From: a virus
Direction: 5' to 3' (one strand)
IMG/VR virus record: IMGVR_UViG_3300034119_000279
Span: 1-23,795 of that record
DNA length: 23,795 nucleotides
Below are positions 13,303 to 20,445 of the stretch, piece after piece. Positions within the stretch are counted from its first letter, which is position 1. Each line of letters opens with the position of its first letter. The translations under genes and the position numbers were made by a program. The notes below the pieces were generated by a model. The model ran no database searches and was not told where the DNA came from. It saw only the letters and a program-made list of their open reading frames with translations.

Positions 13303-14426
13303 TTCAAGTTCCTATCGGGCCATGACGCGACGACTTGTAGGTGGCCGACGCGTACTTGCGGCGTGGTCGAAATCTTCCAACCCGCGGCGCGCGCCTTCTT
13401 CCAAAAGTAAACGTCGTCGTCTACGCGGTCGTTGCCCCAATCGCCCTTTGCGCCCGCCTCACCGACAAACCACGGCATCGGGAATTCGCGTAGGCGGTCG
13501 CACCGAATCAACGTAAGCCCGAAATGCCCGTGCAGCACGGGCCAATGATCGTCGGCGAGTCGTTCTACCGCTAGTTCCGAAACGGGTAGCCCCATGCCGT
13601 CGTCGATTTTCGCAAGCAATTGGTTTCGGTCGCGCCCAATCTGCAAGGGGCACAAAATGTCAAGGTCGTGCGCGTCGGCGATGTCTCGCAACATACATAC
13701 GTCGTGCGCGTCGAAAATCGTGTCGTAATCAATCGCTAGAACGTACTTATGCTGTCCGCCTTCCGCGATCTGTTGGAACAATCGTTGCAAGCATTGCCCC
13801 CAAAAGACACCAATCGACCGAACGAACGGAATATGCAACGGCCCTAACGCGGTATAGCAACACCCCATGTTTTCCGTCCACGCTAGCCGCGGCATACTCA
13901 TCACCGCGTGCATATCGGGGAGCGGGCGAACGGGGACGCGGCGCAACACGCCCGCGGCGCGCTTGACGGCGCGAATGTTCAACGACACGGGCAACGACGA
14001 ACACGAATTTGAGTCGCCCGCCCAATCTCCGACGACTTCGAAGCCCGCCGACGCTAGCGCGTCGGTGAGTTTCTGTCGGTTGAATATCGCGGCGTGGAAA
14101 TCGTTGGCGTCCGTCTGTCCGCCCATTATGTATTGCTCGACAGGCCACGCGACGCCGCGCGCGTACGCGTCCACGCATCTATCGAAATCGGGCACCGCTA
14201 CTAGCAACGTACCGCCAACGCGTAGCGCGCGATTCCATTCCCGCAACACGGCGAGCGTTTCGCGGTGCGGGATATGTTCTAGAACGTGGCTAGCCTTGAC
14301 GACTTCTAGCGAACCGTCGGCGATTCCGACTAGCGCGCGCGCGTCGCGGCCCTGCGCGATGTCCCACGGTTCAAAGCCCGCGGTACAACGATCCATACAA
14401 CCGATGTCGATTTTCGTGATTGTCAT
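13233..14426 (-). CDS. Methyltransferase-glycosyltransferase fusion protein
   Basis: 397 residues from ATG 14426. Residues 1-160 look like a class I SAM-dependent methyltransferase: KIDIGC at residues 5-10 stands where motif I lies, and KASHVLEHIPHRETLAVLRE, then RVGGTLLVAVPDFD (about 44-82) are typical post-motif strands. The glycine-rich loop is degenerate (GCMDRC instead of GxGxG), so catalysis is uncertain. Residues about 170-385 look like a GT-A glycosyltransferase: VLAIDYDTIFDAHDV with a DxD motif (Asp233, Asp235) for metal and sugar nucleotide, DDDVYFWKKARAAGWK near 336-351 and a histidine in RVGHLQV. It lies between decoration-protein and connector genes, so it may modify virion proteins (inference). 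No near-start ribosome site is seen; a hairpin ends 4 bases before the ATG. Confidence 0.83.
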   Translation of the reverse strand: MTITKIDIGCMDRCTAGFEPWDIAQGRDARALVGIADGSLEVVKASHVLEHIPHRETLAVLREWNRALRVGGTLLVAVPDFDRCVDAYARGVAWPVEQYIMGGQTDANDFHAAIFNRQKLTDALASAGFEVVGDWAGDSNSCSSLPVSLNIRAVKRAAGVLRRVPVRPLPDMHAVMSMPRLAWTENMGCCYTALGPLHIPFVRSIGVFWGQCLQRLFQQIAEGGQHKYVLAIDYDTIFDAHDVCMLRDIADAHDLDILCPLQIGRDRNQLLAKIDDGMGLPVSELAVERLADDHWPVLHGHFGLTLIRCDRLREFPMPWFVGEAGAKGDWGNDRVDDDVYFWKKARAAGWKISTTPQVRVGHLQVVASWPDRNLNCVHQFMHDYHTNGKPDWTLPPT

Positions 14427-14430
14427 AAGA

Positions 14431-14493
14431 CATAGCGACGGCTTTCGCCGCCGCTATGCGTAGCCTACTAACGGCTCCGACGCCCGTTGGCTA
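14431..14493 (-). other. Two tandem hairpins filling the gap before the methyltransferase-glycosyltransferase gene
   Basis: On the minus-strand RNA the first hairpin (14493-14461) has stems TAGCC/GGCTA and AACGG/CCGTT with a 4-base bulge and a 9-base loop. The second (14458-14431) is a 12-bp stem, CATAGCGGCGGC with GCCGTCGCTATG, with a GAAA tetraloop and one G-U pair. Two bases separate the hairpins, and only four bases (TCTT) separate the second from the ATG of the downstream gene. No ribosome site is free, so the structure may restrict translation or terminate or process the transcript. The short TCTT after it is too weak a U-tract for a confident terminator call. Confidence 0.62.
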
Positions 14494-14504
14494 TGGCGAT
14501 TCTA

Positions 14505-14936
14505 TCACCGTTCGGGCGACCGTACCCAAATGGTAGCGCCAACATCGTCTACCGCCTTTCGACCCATTGCAGGGCGCGCTAGGTTGGCGGTTGAAATGAT
14601 GTTTGACGACGCGCTAGGGGTGCAAGTAAAGAGTAGATACCGACGGTAGCCCGCGGTATCAATATCGAACACGCAATAGGGGTTGTTCGTACCCGCGGCT
14701 TGCGCGGGGATTGTGTAATCGGTTCCGCCTGTCAACCCGCACGCGACAAACGCGGTAGCGTCGGTCGTGTCGCCGTGTTCAATTTTGAACGTAGTCGGCG
14801 CGTGCGTTGTTGACTTGAATACGGCGACGCGTACCGAATCAAATCCCTTTGTATCTACCGTGGCGGTTGCGGTTTGACTTGTAGACGTGGTACCCAATGT
14901 AAGTAGCACGGTTTTCGTGTTGCTGTTGTGTTGCAT
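14505..14936 (-). CDS. Decoration-type virion protein, paralogue 2
   Basis: 143 residues from ATG 14936, with AAAGG 5 bases upstream. It is clearly related to the preceding gene product: both share KTVLL, VDT(R/K)GFDS, (K)xEHxDTTDAT, GTD, NPxxVFDI and TAGxRRYLxFT. The protein is beta-rich and Ser/Thr-rich (TSQTATATVDTKGFDSVRVA, NNPYCVFDIDTAGYRRYLLF), small, non-enzymatic, as expected for a capsid decoration or fibre subunit. It follows the major capsid protein gene, where decoration proteins are usually encoded. Whether both copies occupy the same capsid site is not known. Confidence 0.72.
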   Translation of the reverse strand: MQHNSNTKTVLLTLGTTSTSQTATATVDTKGFDSVRVAVFKSTTHAPTTFKIEHGDTTDATAFVACGLTGGTDYTIPAQAAGTNNPYCVFDIDTAGYRRYLLFTCTPSASSNIISTANLARPAMGRKAVDDVGATIWVRSPER

Positions 14937-14951
14937 TGTGGCCTTTCAACA

Positions 14952-14985
14952 CTACGGGGCGCGGGCTTGCACCCACGCCCCGTAG
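14952..14985 (-). other. Long hairpin between the two decoration-type genes
   Basis: On the minus-strand RNA a 14-bp stem forms: a 10-bp perfect arm CTACGGGGCG/CGCCCCGTAG, one U-G pair, then GGG/CCC around a 6-base TGCAAG loop. On the plus strand the U-G pair would be a C-A mismatch. It lies in the 74-base gap between the paralogous genes. The bases after it on the minus strand (TGTTGAAAGG) lack a proper U-run and contain the ribosome site of the next gene. It is likely an RNA stability, processing or attenuation element. Confidence 0.6.
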
Positions 14986-15010
14986 CAAGGTAGGAAGAGA
15001 CAGGAACGAA

Positions 15011-15451
15011 TTAGCGGCTAGGAACCGTAACCCAATTCGCCGCCGACAGGTCGGTGGCGCTGTCGATACCCGTCAACGGTCGGCCTAGTTCCGCGATAGC
15101 GACGACGTTCGACGTAGCCGCGGATGCGCCCGTGTAGGTGAACCGAAGGTAGCGACGTAGCCCCGCTGTCACGATGTCGAACACGGCCGACGGGTTCGTG
15201 GTCGTCGCGGTACTAGCGGCGGCGGTGAAATCGGTACCCGCTGTCGCGTTGATTGTTGCGAACGTCGTAGCGTCGGTGGTGTCGGAGTGTTCCACCTTCA
15301 ACACGGCGGGCGCGTTGGTGATGGAACTAAACACCGCGATGCGGCACGAATCGAAGCCGCGCGTATCGACGTTGGCGGTGGTCGTTGCGTTCGTTGCCAA
15401 CGATGCGCCGTTGACTAGTAGAACGGTTTTTTGGTTGGATACTTCAATCAT
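15011..15451 (-). CDS. Decoration-type virion protein, paralogue 1
   Basis: 146 residues from ATG 15451 with a strong GGAAGGGAAA ribosome site, 18 bases after the major capsid gene. It starts MIEVSNQKTVLLVNGASLAT and is beta-rich: TTANVDTRGFDSCRIAVFSS, then KVEHSDTTDATTFATINATA, SAVFDIVTAGLRRYLRFTYT. It shares the same blocks as the downstream paralogue. The Ala/Thr/Ser-rich composition is typical of small capsid-surface proteins. Strong ribosome site and position just after the capsid gene suggest high-level expression. The two copies probably arose by tandem duplication followed by divergence. Confidence 0.74.
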   Translation of the reverse strand: MIEVSNQKTVLLVNGASLATNATTTANVDTRGFDSCRIAVFSSITNAPAVLKVEHSDTTDATTFATINATAGTDFTAAASTATTTNPSAVFDIVTAGLRRYLRFTYTGASAATSNVVAIAELGRPLTGIDSATDLSAANWVTVPSR

Positions 15452-15469
15452 GGTTGGTTTCCCTTCCTA

Positions 15470-16861
15470 TCAACGGGTGAGCATGACGACGGCGCCCGCG
15501 GCGGTAGTGTCGCCGCAAGAATGGCAATTGATGTCGATTCGTTGGGTGCCACGGATTACGATTTCGTCCTGTTCGAACGCGTTTAGCGCGCTATCGGATG
15601 TCTTGATCGTGACGCTACGACGGTCGCCGAACCCGACGGCTTGCGTAAGGTCGCCGAAGTACGCCAACACGGCGCCGTCGGTGCCCGAACCAATGGTGCC
15701 CGACATGGCTTGCGAGAACACGACGGGGTAGCCGAAGAATCGCGGAGCGATTCCGTTTTGCATTTCTGCGGCGGACACGCCCCCCGCACCCATCGCGACG
15801 CGTTCGAACATCGCGTGGAAAACCGACTTGTGACAGTAGATTTTCGTATTCGGGGTCTGCGCGTACGCGGGGAGTAGTGCCATCATGCCGTGAATGTCGG
15901 CTTGAAGGTCTGCAACCGTGACGCTTGCCAATGCACCCGTACCGATGCCCGAATCCGACGTTCCCGCGCTACCGATTGCGTTCGCGAGTCCGACGATGCC
16001 GCCGAACGTGCTAGTACCGTCGCCGTTGAACCCCGCCTGATCTTCGCGCAACGCGAATTCGTAGGCGATTTCGCCCGCGACGTTGTCGGCGATGTTGACA
16101 ATCGCATCCTCTGCAAGTTCCGACGACGTCGTGGTGAGCGCAAAGAGTTTCTTCGCCTGTAGCATCACGTTGTCGAAGGTTTGCGTAGATTCGGTCGCCG
16201 CCTTTGTCTCGCCGACCCAATACGACGTAAGGGTGCCCGTACGTCGTGGAATGTAGATCACGTCGCGCGACATCGGCCAAACCTTCGCGTTGGCGCGGAA
16301 GACGCCGAATTGTTCGCGAAGCGAAATGAGCGTGTCGGAAAATTCGTCGGGAACTAGGAAGCCGCCCGCGCTGTTGTTGCCTTCGGAATGCGCCTTGACG
16401 GTAAGCCCGTTACGCGCGCACCAATCCGCCGATTTCGTGTGGTTGCACGCGGCGAAGAGGAAGCGACCGAATCGGTAGGCTTCGCGGTTGTCGCTGAAAT
16501 TCTTCAACCGACCGCCGCGGAACTTCGGCGCGTCGTCGTCGCCACCCGTCACAATCGCGCGACGTGCAGCGGGTGCGGCGTCGGCGATTGCCGCGCGGAT
16601 TTCTGCGCGGACAGACTTCGCCACGGCGGCGGTGTCCGCCTTCTCTTCGGGCTTTGCCATGTCGGTTTCGACTTCGGCGGGCGCGGCGGCGGGTGCCACC
16701 ATCACGTCGATATTCGCGGGGTCAATCGGTGCGCCCGATTCGTCCACGATCATGCAATCTTGCAACATGAGCGCTTTCGTGTGCGCCACGCCACGTTCGC
16801 CGTGTTGTGCGGCGGCGTTCTTTAGTGCGGTGGTGAATTCTGAAATTTTGAGTGTACGCAT
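15470..16861 (-). CDS. Major capsid protein, HK97 fold
   Basis: 463 residues from ATG 16861 with AAGGG about 10 bases upstream. Residues 1 to about 155 form the scaffolding-like delta region (helical ...AVAKSVRAEIRAAIADAAP). The mature part begins near 155-170: SEGNNSAGGFLVPDEFSDTL, the conserved N-arm start. It continues with VWPMSRDVIYIPRRTGTLTS, WVGETKAATESTQTFDNVML, KKLFALTTTSSELAEDAIVN and YEFALREDQAGFNGDGTSTF, then GIVGLANA, the standard HK97 spine-helix and A-domain motifs, and a C-terminal KTSDSALNAFEQDEIVIRGT. The neighbouring prohead protease would remove the delta region. The N-terminal extension is longer than the HK97 delta domain. Confidence 0.93.
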   Translation of the reverse strand: MRTLKISEFTTALKNAAAQHGERGVAHTKALMLQDCMIVDESGAPIDPANIDVMVAPAAAPAEVETDMAKPEEKADTAAVAKSVRAEIRAAIADAAPAARRAIVTGGDDDAPKFRGGRLKNFSDNREAYRFGRFLFAACNHTKSADWCARNGLTVKAHSEGNNSAGGFLVPDEFSDTLISLREQFGVFRANAKVWPMSRDVIYIPRRTGTLTSYWVGETKAATESTQTFDNVMLQAKKLFALTTTSSELAEDAIVNIADNVAGEIAYEFALREDQAGFNGDGTSTFGGIVGLANAIGSAGTSDSGIGTGALASVTVADLQADIHGMMALLPAYAQTPNTKIYCHKSVFHAMFERVAMGAGGVSAAEMQNGIAPRFFGYPVVFSQAMSGTIGSGTDGAVLAYFGDLTQAVGFGDRRSVTIKTSDSALNAFEQDEIVIRGTQRIDINCHSCGDTTAAGAVVMLTR

Positions 16862-16895
16862 ATCGGTAATCCCTTCGGTGTTGCGTCTAGTTCTA

Positions 16896-16933
16896 GGCTA
16901 CGCGTCTAGGCACATTGCCGCCCGTTCGTAGCC
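16896..16933 (-). other. Nested hairpin in the major capsid protein leader
   Basis: In the 78-base gap between the protease stop and the capsid start, a perfect 7-bp outer stem (GGCTACG/CGTAGCC, 16927-16933 and 16896-16902) encloses a smaller GGCA/TGCC hairpin (16909-16919, 3-base loop). It ends about 20 bases before the AAGGG ribosome site of the capsid gene. It is weaker than the hairpins downstream of this gene. It may serve as an RNA processing or stability element at the start of the capsid message. Confidence 0.4.
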
Positions 16934-16939
16934 GCCACG

Positions 16940-17617
16940 TCAACGCAACGCGCCGCGCGCGCGCGCCAATTCGCGACGCACTACGGCGGTAGTGTCCATC
17001 GGTTGAACCCGCGCCGCGCTTGCGGCGTCGGCCCACGTACGCGCGGGCACGGGCACGACAATTTGTACGCGCCGCGGTTCGACGTAATCCAACCAACGCG
17101 CGGCCGCGGCGGCGTCTACGGCGCCCTTGCGTACGGCGCTTATCAACGCTTGCGGATTGCATTGGAGCGGCGCCACGGAAATTTCCATAAGGCGCCATTT
17201 GTTGTAGACAGTATGCACGGCGTCGCCGTAACGCTTGCGGTCGTCAACGGTCGCGCGGCGCGTGCCGCCCTGTTCGGGTACGTAGCCAATGCTTACGCCC
17301 TTTACGACCCCTTGCCCAATCACGGCGCGCACGAAATCGGGGAAGAATTCGCCGACGTAATCCGCGGGCCGTTCGGCCAATTGGAATTCGCCCACGATGC
17401 TATCGGGGTTGCGTTGCAACGCGACGCAACGGCCGACGGGTAGCGTTAGGTCGTGATTCCAAAACAGCACGGGGTTGGATTCGTACTCCGTGCTATTCAT
17501 ACCTTGCGGGATTACCACCTCGCCGTCGCGGTCGATTGCGGCGGTTGTAACGGTCGCGGTGAATCCGCCCGCGCTAGGTACCAATTCGGCTTTGAGTTTC
17601 TTACGTTGCATGGTCAT
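16940..17617 (-). CDS. Prohead protease, HK97/U35-type
   Basis: 225 residues from ATG 17617, which overlaps the portal fusion stop as ATGA; a longer frame upstream is shadow. Motifs in order are IDRDGEVVIPQGMN, then FWNHDLTLPVGR with His55, VVKGVSIGYVP with Ser109, and WRLMEISVAPLQCNP with Glu145. These match the catalytic His and Ser, and the conserved L-x-EIS-x-V element, of the herpesvirus-like serine protease fold used by HK97 phages to remove scaffold delta domains. The usual 'ANP' after EIS is 'CNP'. The C-terminal 60 residues are basic and probably disordered. Portal, protease and capsid genes stand in the standard order. Confidence 0.9.
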   Translation of the reverse strand: MTMQRKKLKAELVPSAGGFTATVTTAAIDRDGEVVIPQGMNSTEYESNPVLFWNHDLTLPVGRCVALQRNPDSIVGEFQLAERPADYVGEFFPDFVRAVIGQGVVKGVSIGYVPEQGGTRRATVDDRKRYGDAVHTVYNKWRLMEISVAPLQCNPQALISAVRKGAVDAAAAARWLDYVEPRRVQIVVPVPARTWADAASAARVQPMDTTAVVRRELARARGALR

Positions 17618-20442
17618 ACCTTCCGCGCGCGTGCGCGTCGTTCGGCTTCCGCCGCAATGTTTTCGTAATCGTCTACCAACGTCGGTTGCATCGCGCATCG
17701 GCAATTCGGGTGCAGCGGCGGCGCCGAAATCTCTTCATAGTCGAGTTTCATTTTCCCGCCGTCGGCGCCCGTCAACGTGTCGCCCTTCGCGTAGAACGAA
17801 TCCTCTAGGCCGACGCCCTTTTCGGTAAACCTCTTCGCGACGGCTTCGCAGAATTCGCACGGGTCGGGCGCAAGTATCCAACGCTTGCCCGACACTAGCC
17901 CCGTGGATTTCCACGCGTCGGTTTCGGCGGTAGCCGCCGCGCGCGCGGCTTCGGTGCGTGCAATCATCGTTGCACGGCGGCGCGTCGCGCGCACGTCGTC
18001 GCCCTCGCCACGTGCCCATTCTTGCACACGTTCGGCGAGTTCATCGGTGTTTTCACCTAACGACATCCCCTCCCCGAACATATCGCGCAAGCGTTCGACG
18101 GTATAGCCGTTGATTGAATCGGCCGCACGCGACGCCAACCGAACGCTACCGCGTTCGACGTACTCCGCTAGTTCTTTGCTACTCCAACCCAATTCGGCGA
18201 CGGCCGTAGACGTCGCGAGTTTCGACAGGTTGGCAAATCCGATATCGGCGCCGTGCTGCAACGAACGACGAATGTATGGCGCTAGCGCGTCCACCAATTC
18301 GCGATGCCACGCGCCGCGCTCCAACACGCCCACGGCGCGCGCGACCGTTTCGGGCGTCGCGTCGCCCTCGCGTTTGATTGCGGCGACGACGGCGCGCACT
18401 TGCGCGGCAAACACGGCGTCTACCCCTTTTAGGAAGCCCGCCAACAATTCGTCGTCTACTAGTTCACCCGTACCCGCGGCTTTCGTGATTCGGTCGGCGT
18501 CGGTTAGCCAAAGGTCGGAATGCTTGACGGCGTGCGCGTCGGTGCCGCAACACGCGCACGACTTCGCGCGCGACTTCTCGCCGCGTTCGCGGTCGAATTC
18601 GTCGCGCTTTCGTTTCGCCCACGTCCACCCTTCATCGCCGCCCCAACCGTGCCACGCTTGCCACCCCTTGCCCTGTTCGTCCCACGTCGCGCCCTGTTTG
18701 TCGGATTCGTGGCGTTCGAAGTATGCAACCATCCGCCTTACGGTGTCCTCCGACACGGCGACGCGGTTCGCTAGGTCGCGGGCGCGCGCGATGCCCGTAG
18801 CCGTCATGCCGCGTTGGCTAGGCGGCTTCGATTCGCGTACTTCAAGCGCGCGCCGCGCGTTGTCGGCCACGGCTTGCGGCGGCACCGTGTCGATGTCTTG
18901 AAGCGCCTTTGATTCGCCGCACATTTCGTACGCGATAGCGGCGGCTTGCGATTCGTCGTAGCCTTCCGCTAGTAGCGTCGGAATCTTCGCGGCGACGCAA
19001 TCGGAAAGCGCCGACTTTGTGGCGGTGGTTGGTGCGGCCGACGGTGCCACGGCGTCGGCCGACGTCGCGACAGGCGGCGCGGGTGGCGTGATTGCCGCGG
19101 TTTGTGGCGGCGTCGCGTCTAGTGCCATTGGAGCGGGCGCCGCGGCCCCTAGCGGTTGCCCGTTTACCAACAGGCGGTCGGCCATTGGGTCGTCGGTACG
19201 TTCCAATCCGTAGCGTTCGCGCGCCTCATTCGGGGTAAGCCAACCACCCGATACCGCGACTTGCGTTTCGGTCAAATCCTGTTGGCGGTTCAACGGTACA
19301 GGGTCGTCATAGGCTAGCACCGCGTCGCCTTCTAGGCCGAACATCGGCAATAGCCGTTGGTTCAAAGTTTCTTCATCCATTCGGCATAGCGGTAGTACGG
19401 TCATTTCACGCCACGACGCGAACCCGATAGACGCGCCCGCTAGGTTCGGGTCGTTCGCCTTCAACATGGATACGGGCACGCCGAACACCGCGGCGATTTC
19501 CTCCACGACGTCGTCGCGCCCCGTGAGATCCTTCGGCGGGAACGCTAGCGGCTTCACGTCGATTTCCGCGGTAGATACCATGAAATTCCCGCGGTTACGC
19601 GGCCCGCGGAATTTCTGCTTTATGGCGCGCTCTACGCGTTCCAATTCATCGCCCGACGCGTTCCCCTTGATAGTCAACAGGTAGTCGGGGCGGCCGTTGT
19701 TTTGGAACATCGCCAAATCCATTGAATGTAGCGCGGCGTTGGCATTCGCGGCACCCCATGCGGCTTCGAGTTTCCCCATGCCGTAGAACAGGTCGCGCGG
19801 GTTCGGCCGTCGGAAATGGATAACCTCATCCGCGGGGAAGTTCTGTTTTGATTCGCTACCCTTGCCGTAGCGATAGCCGCTAATGAATTCTACGGGGTCG
19901 GGGATTACTTCCGTCCATTGTGGCGGCATCGGCCACAATTCCGTCGGCGTGCCGAACGCGTCGGTAATCACGTGCAGATAAGCGTTACCCGTCAATTCTT
20001 GCCACACGACACGCAACACCGTTGCGTCGTATCCGTTGAACCACGGGTTAGCCGTAGACAACAGGCGCAACAACGGGTGGTCGTCCGTAACCTCTTCGAA
20101 ATCGTCGCCTAGTTCCGCGGCTTTCCGCATCACAACCGCCGACGGTTGGTGCGCGGTGTCGCCGCGCAAGCGCGCGACAGACTTACGCGACGCGGCGCGC
20201 GTATTCCACAATTGCCGCGTGGCGTTGTCGCCGCGCACGTATAGCCGTAGTGGAGTAGACGCAACCGCGTTTGCGTTGATTGACGCCGCCGCGTAAATCC
20301 ACGAATTGTAGTAGGCCACCGCGGCTTTGTGGTCGAACGGCGCCGCGCGCCCTTCGCCCGTTCGCATTTCGAAACTTCGGGTGGATGCGCTAATCCACGC
20401 GCGTGGGTCGGCGGCTTTTACAATGGCGCGTAGTAAGTTCAT
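17614..20442 (-). CDS. Portal protein fused to a middle domain and a C-terminal MuF-type head morphogenesis domain
   Basis: 942 residues from ATG 20442, three bases after the terminase stop. Residues 1-425 are an HK97-type portal (AVAYYNSWIYAAASINANAV, ASTPLRLYV; RYGKG...DEVIHFRRPNPRD; FQNNGRPDYLLTIKG; ASIGFASWREMTVLPLCRMD). Residues 430-475 are an Ala/Pro/Thr linker. Residues 478-510 hold ALSDCVAAKIPTLLAEGYDE with a second Cys near 508. Residues about 518-625 are a domain with GIARARDLANRVAVSEDTVR, RMVAYFERH and WHGWGGDEGWTWAKR, followed by CACC. Residues about 655-925 are Mu gpF-like, with CEFC (Cys862, Cys865) and PPLHPNCRCAM (His911, Cys914, Cys916). The portal is the DNA gate; MuF-type proteins are minor head proteins. 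Most phages encode these as separate genes. Confidence 0.9.
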   Translation of the reverse strand: MNLLRAIVKAADPRAWISASTRSFEMRTGEGRAAPFDHKAAVAYYNSWIYAAASINANAVASTPLRLYVRGDNATRQLWNTRAASRKSVARLRGDTAHQPSAVVMRKAAELGDDFEEVTDDHPLLRLLSTANPWFNGYDATVLRVVWQELTGNAYLHVITDAFGTPTELWPMPPQWTEVIPDPVEFISGYRYGKGSESKQNFPADEVIHFRRPNPRDLFYGMGKLEAAWGAANANAALHSMDLAMFQNNGRPDYLLTIKGNASGDELERVERAIKQKFRGPRNRGNFMVSTAEIDVKPLAFPPKDLTGRDDVVEEIAAVFGVPVSMLKANDPNLAGASIGFASWREMTVLPLCRMDEETLNQRLLPMFGLEGDAVLAYDDPVPLNRQQDLTETQVAVSGGWLTPNEARERYGLERTDDPMADRLLVNGQPLGAAAPAPMALDATPPQTAAITPPAPPVATSADAVAPSAAPTTATKSALSDCVAAKIPTLLAEGYDESQAAAIAYEMCGESKALQDIDTVPPQAVADNARRALEVRESKPPSQRGMTATGIARARDLANRVAVSEDTVRRMVAYFERHESDKQGATWDEQGKGWQAWHGWGGDEGWTWAKRKRDEFDRERGEKSRAKSCACCGTDAHAVKHSDLWLTDADRITKAAGTGELVDDELLAGFLKGVDAVFAAQVRAVVAAIKREGDATPETVARAVGVLERGAWHRELVDALAPYIRRSLQHGADIGFANLSKLATSTAVAELGWSSKELAEYVERGSVRLASRAADSINGYTVERLRDMFGEGMSLGENTDELAERVQEWARGEGDDVRATRRRATMIARTEAARAAATAETDAWKSTGLVSGKRWILAPDPCEFCEAVAKRFTEKGVGLEDSFYAKGDTLTGADGGKMKLDYEEISAPPLHPNCRCAMQPTLVDDYENIAAEAERRARARKV

Positions 20443-20445
20443 AGG

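Noticed and set aside
14431-14458. Calling the GAAA-loop hairpin a Rho-independent terminator
   Set aside because: Only TCTT follows the stem before the next ATG, so the U-run requirement is not met; listed instead as a structured RNA element.
13867-14463. A 198-residue plus-strand ORF opposite the methyltransferase-glycosyltransferase gene
   Set aside because: Antisense shadow of a clearly functional two-domain protein; Ser/Arg/Thr-rich, no context.
18110-18901. A 263-residue plus-strand ORF
   Set aside because: Antisense of the middle of the portal-MuF fusion; Ser/Arg/Ala/Thr-rich, with no start signal and no homologous features.
17614-20442. Splitting the portal and MuF parts into two genes
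   Set aside because: The frame is continuous for 942 codons with a linker in between and no internal stop; an internal start cannot be excluded but has no support.
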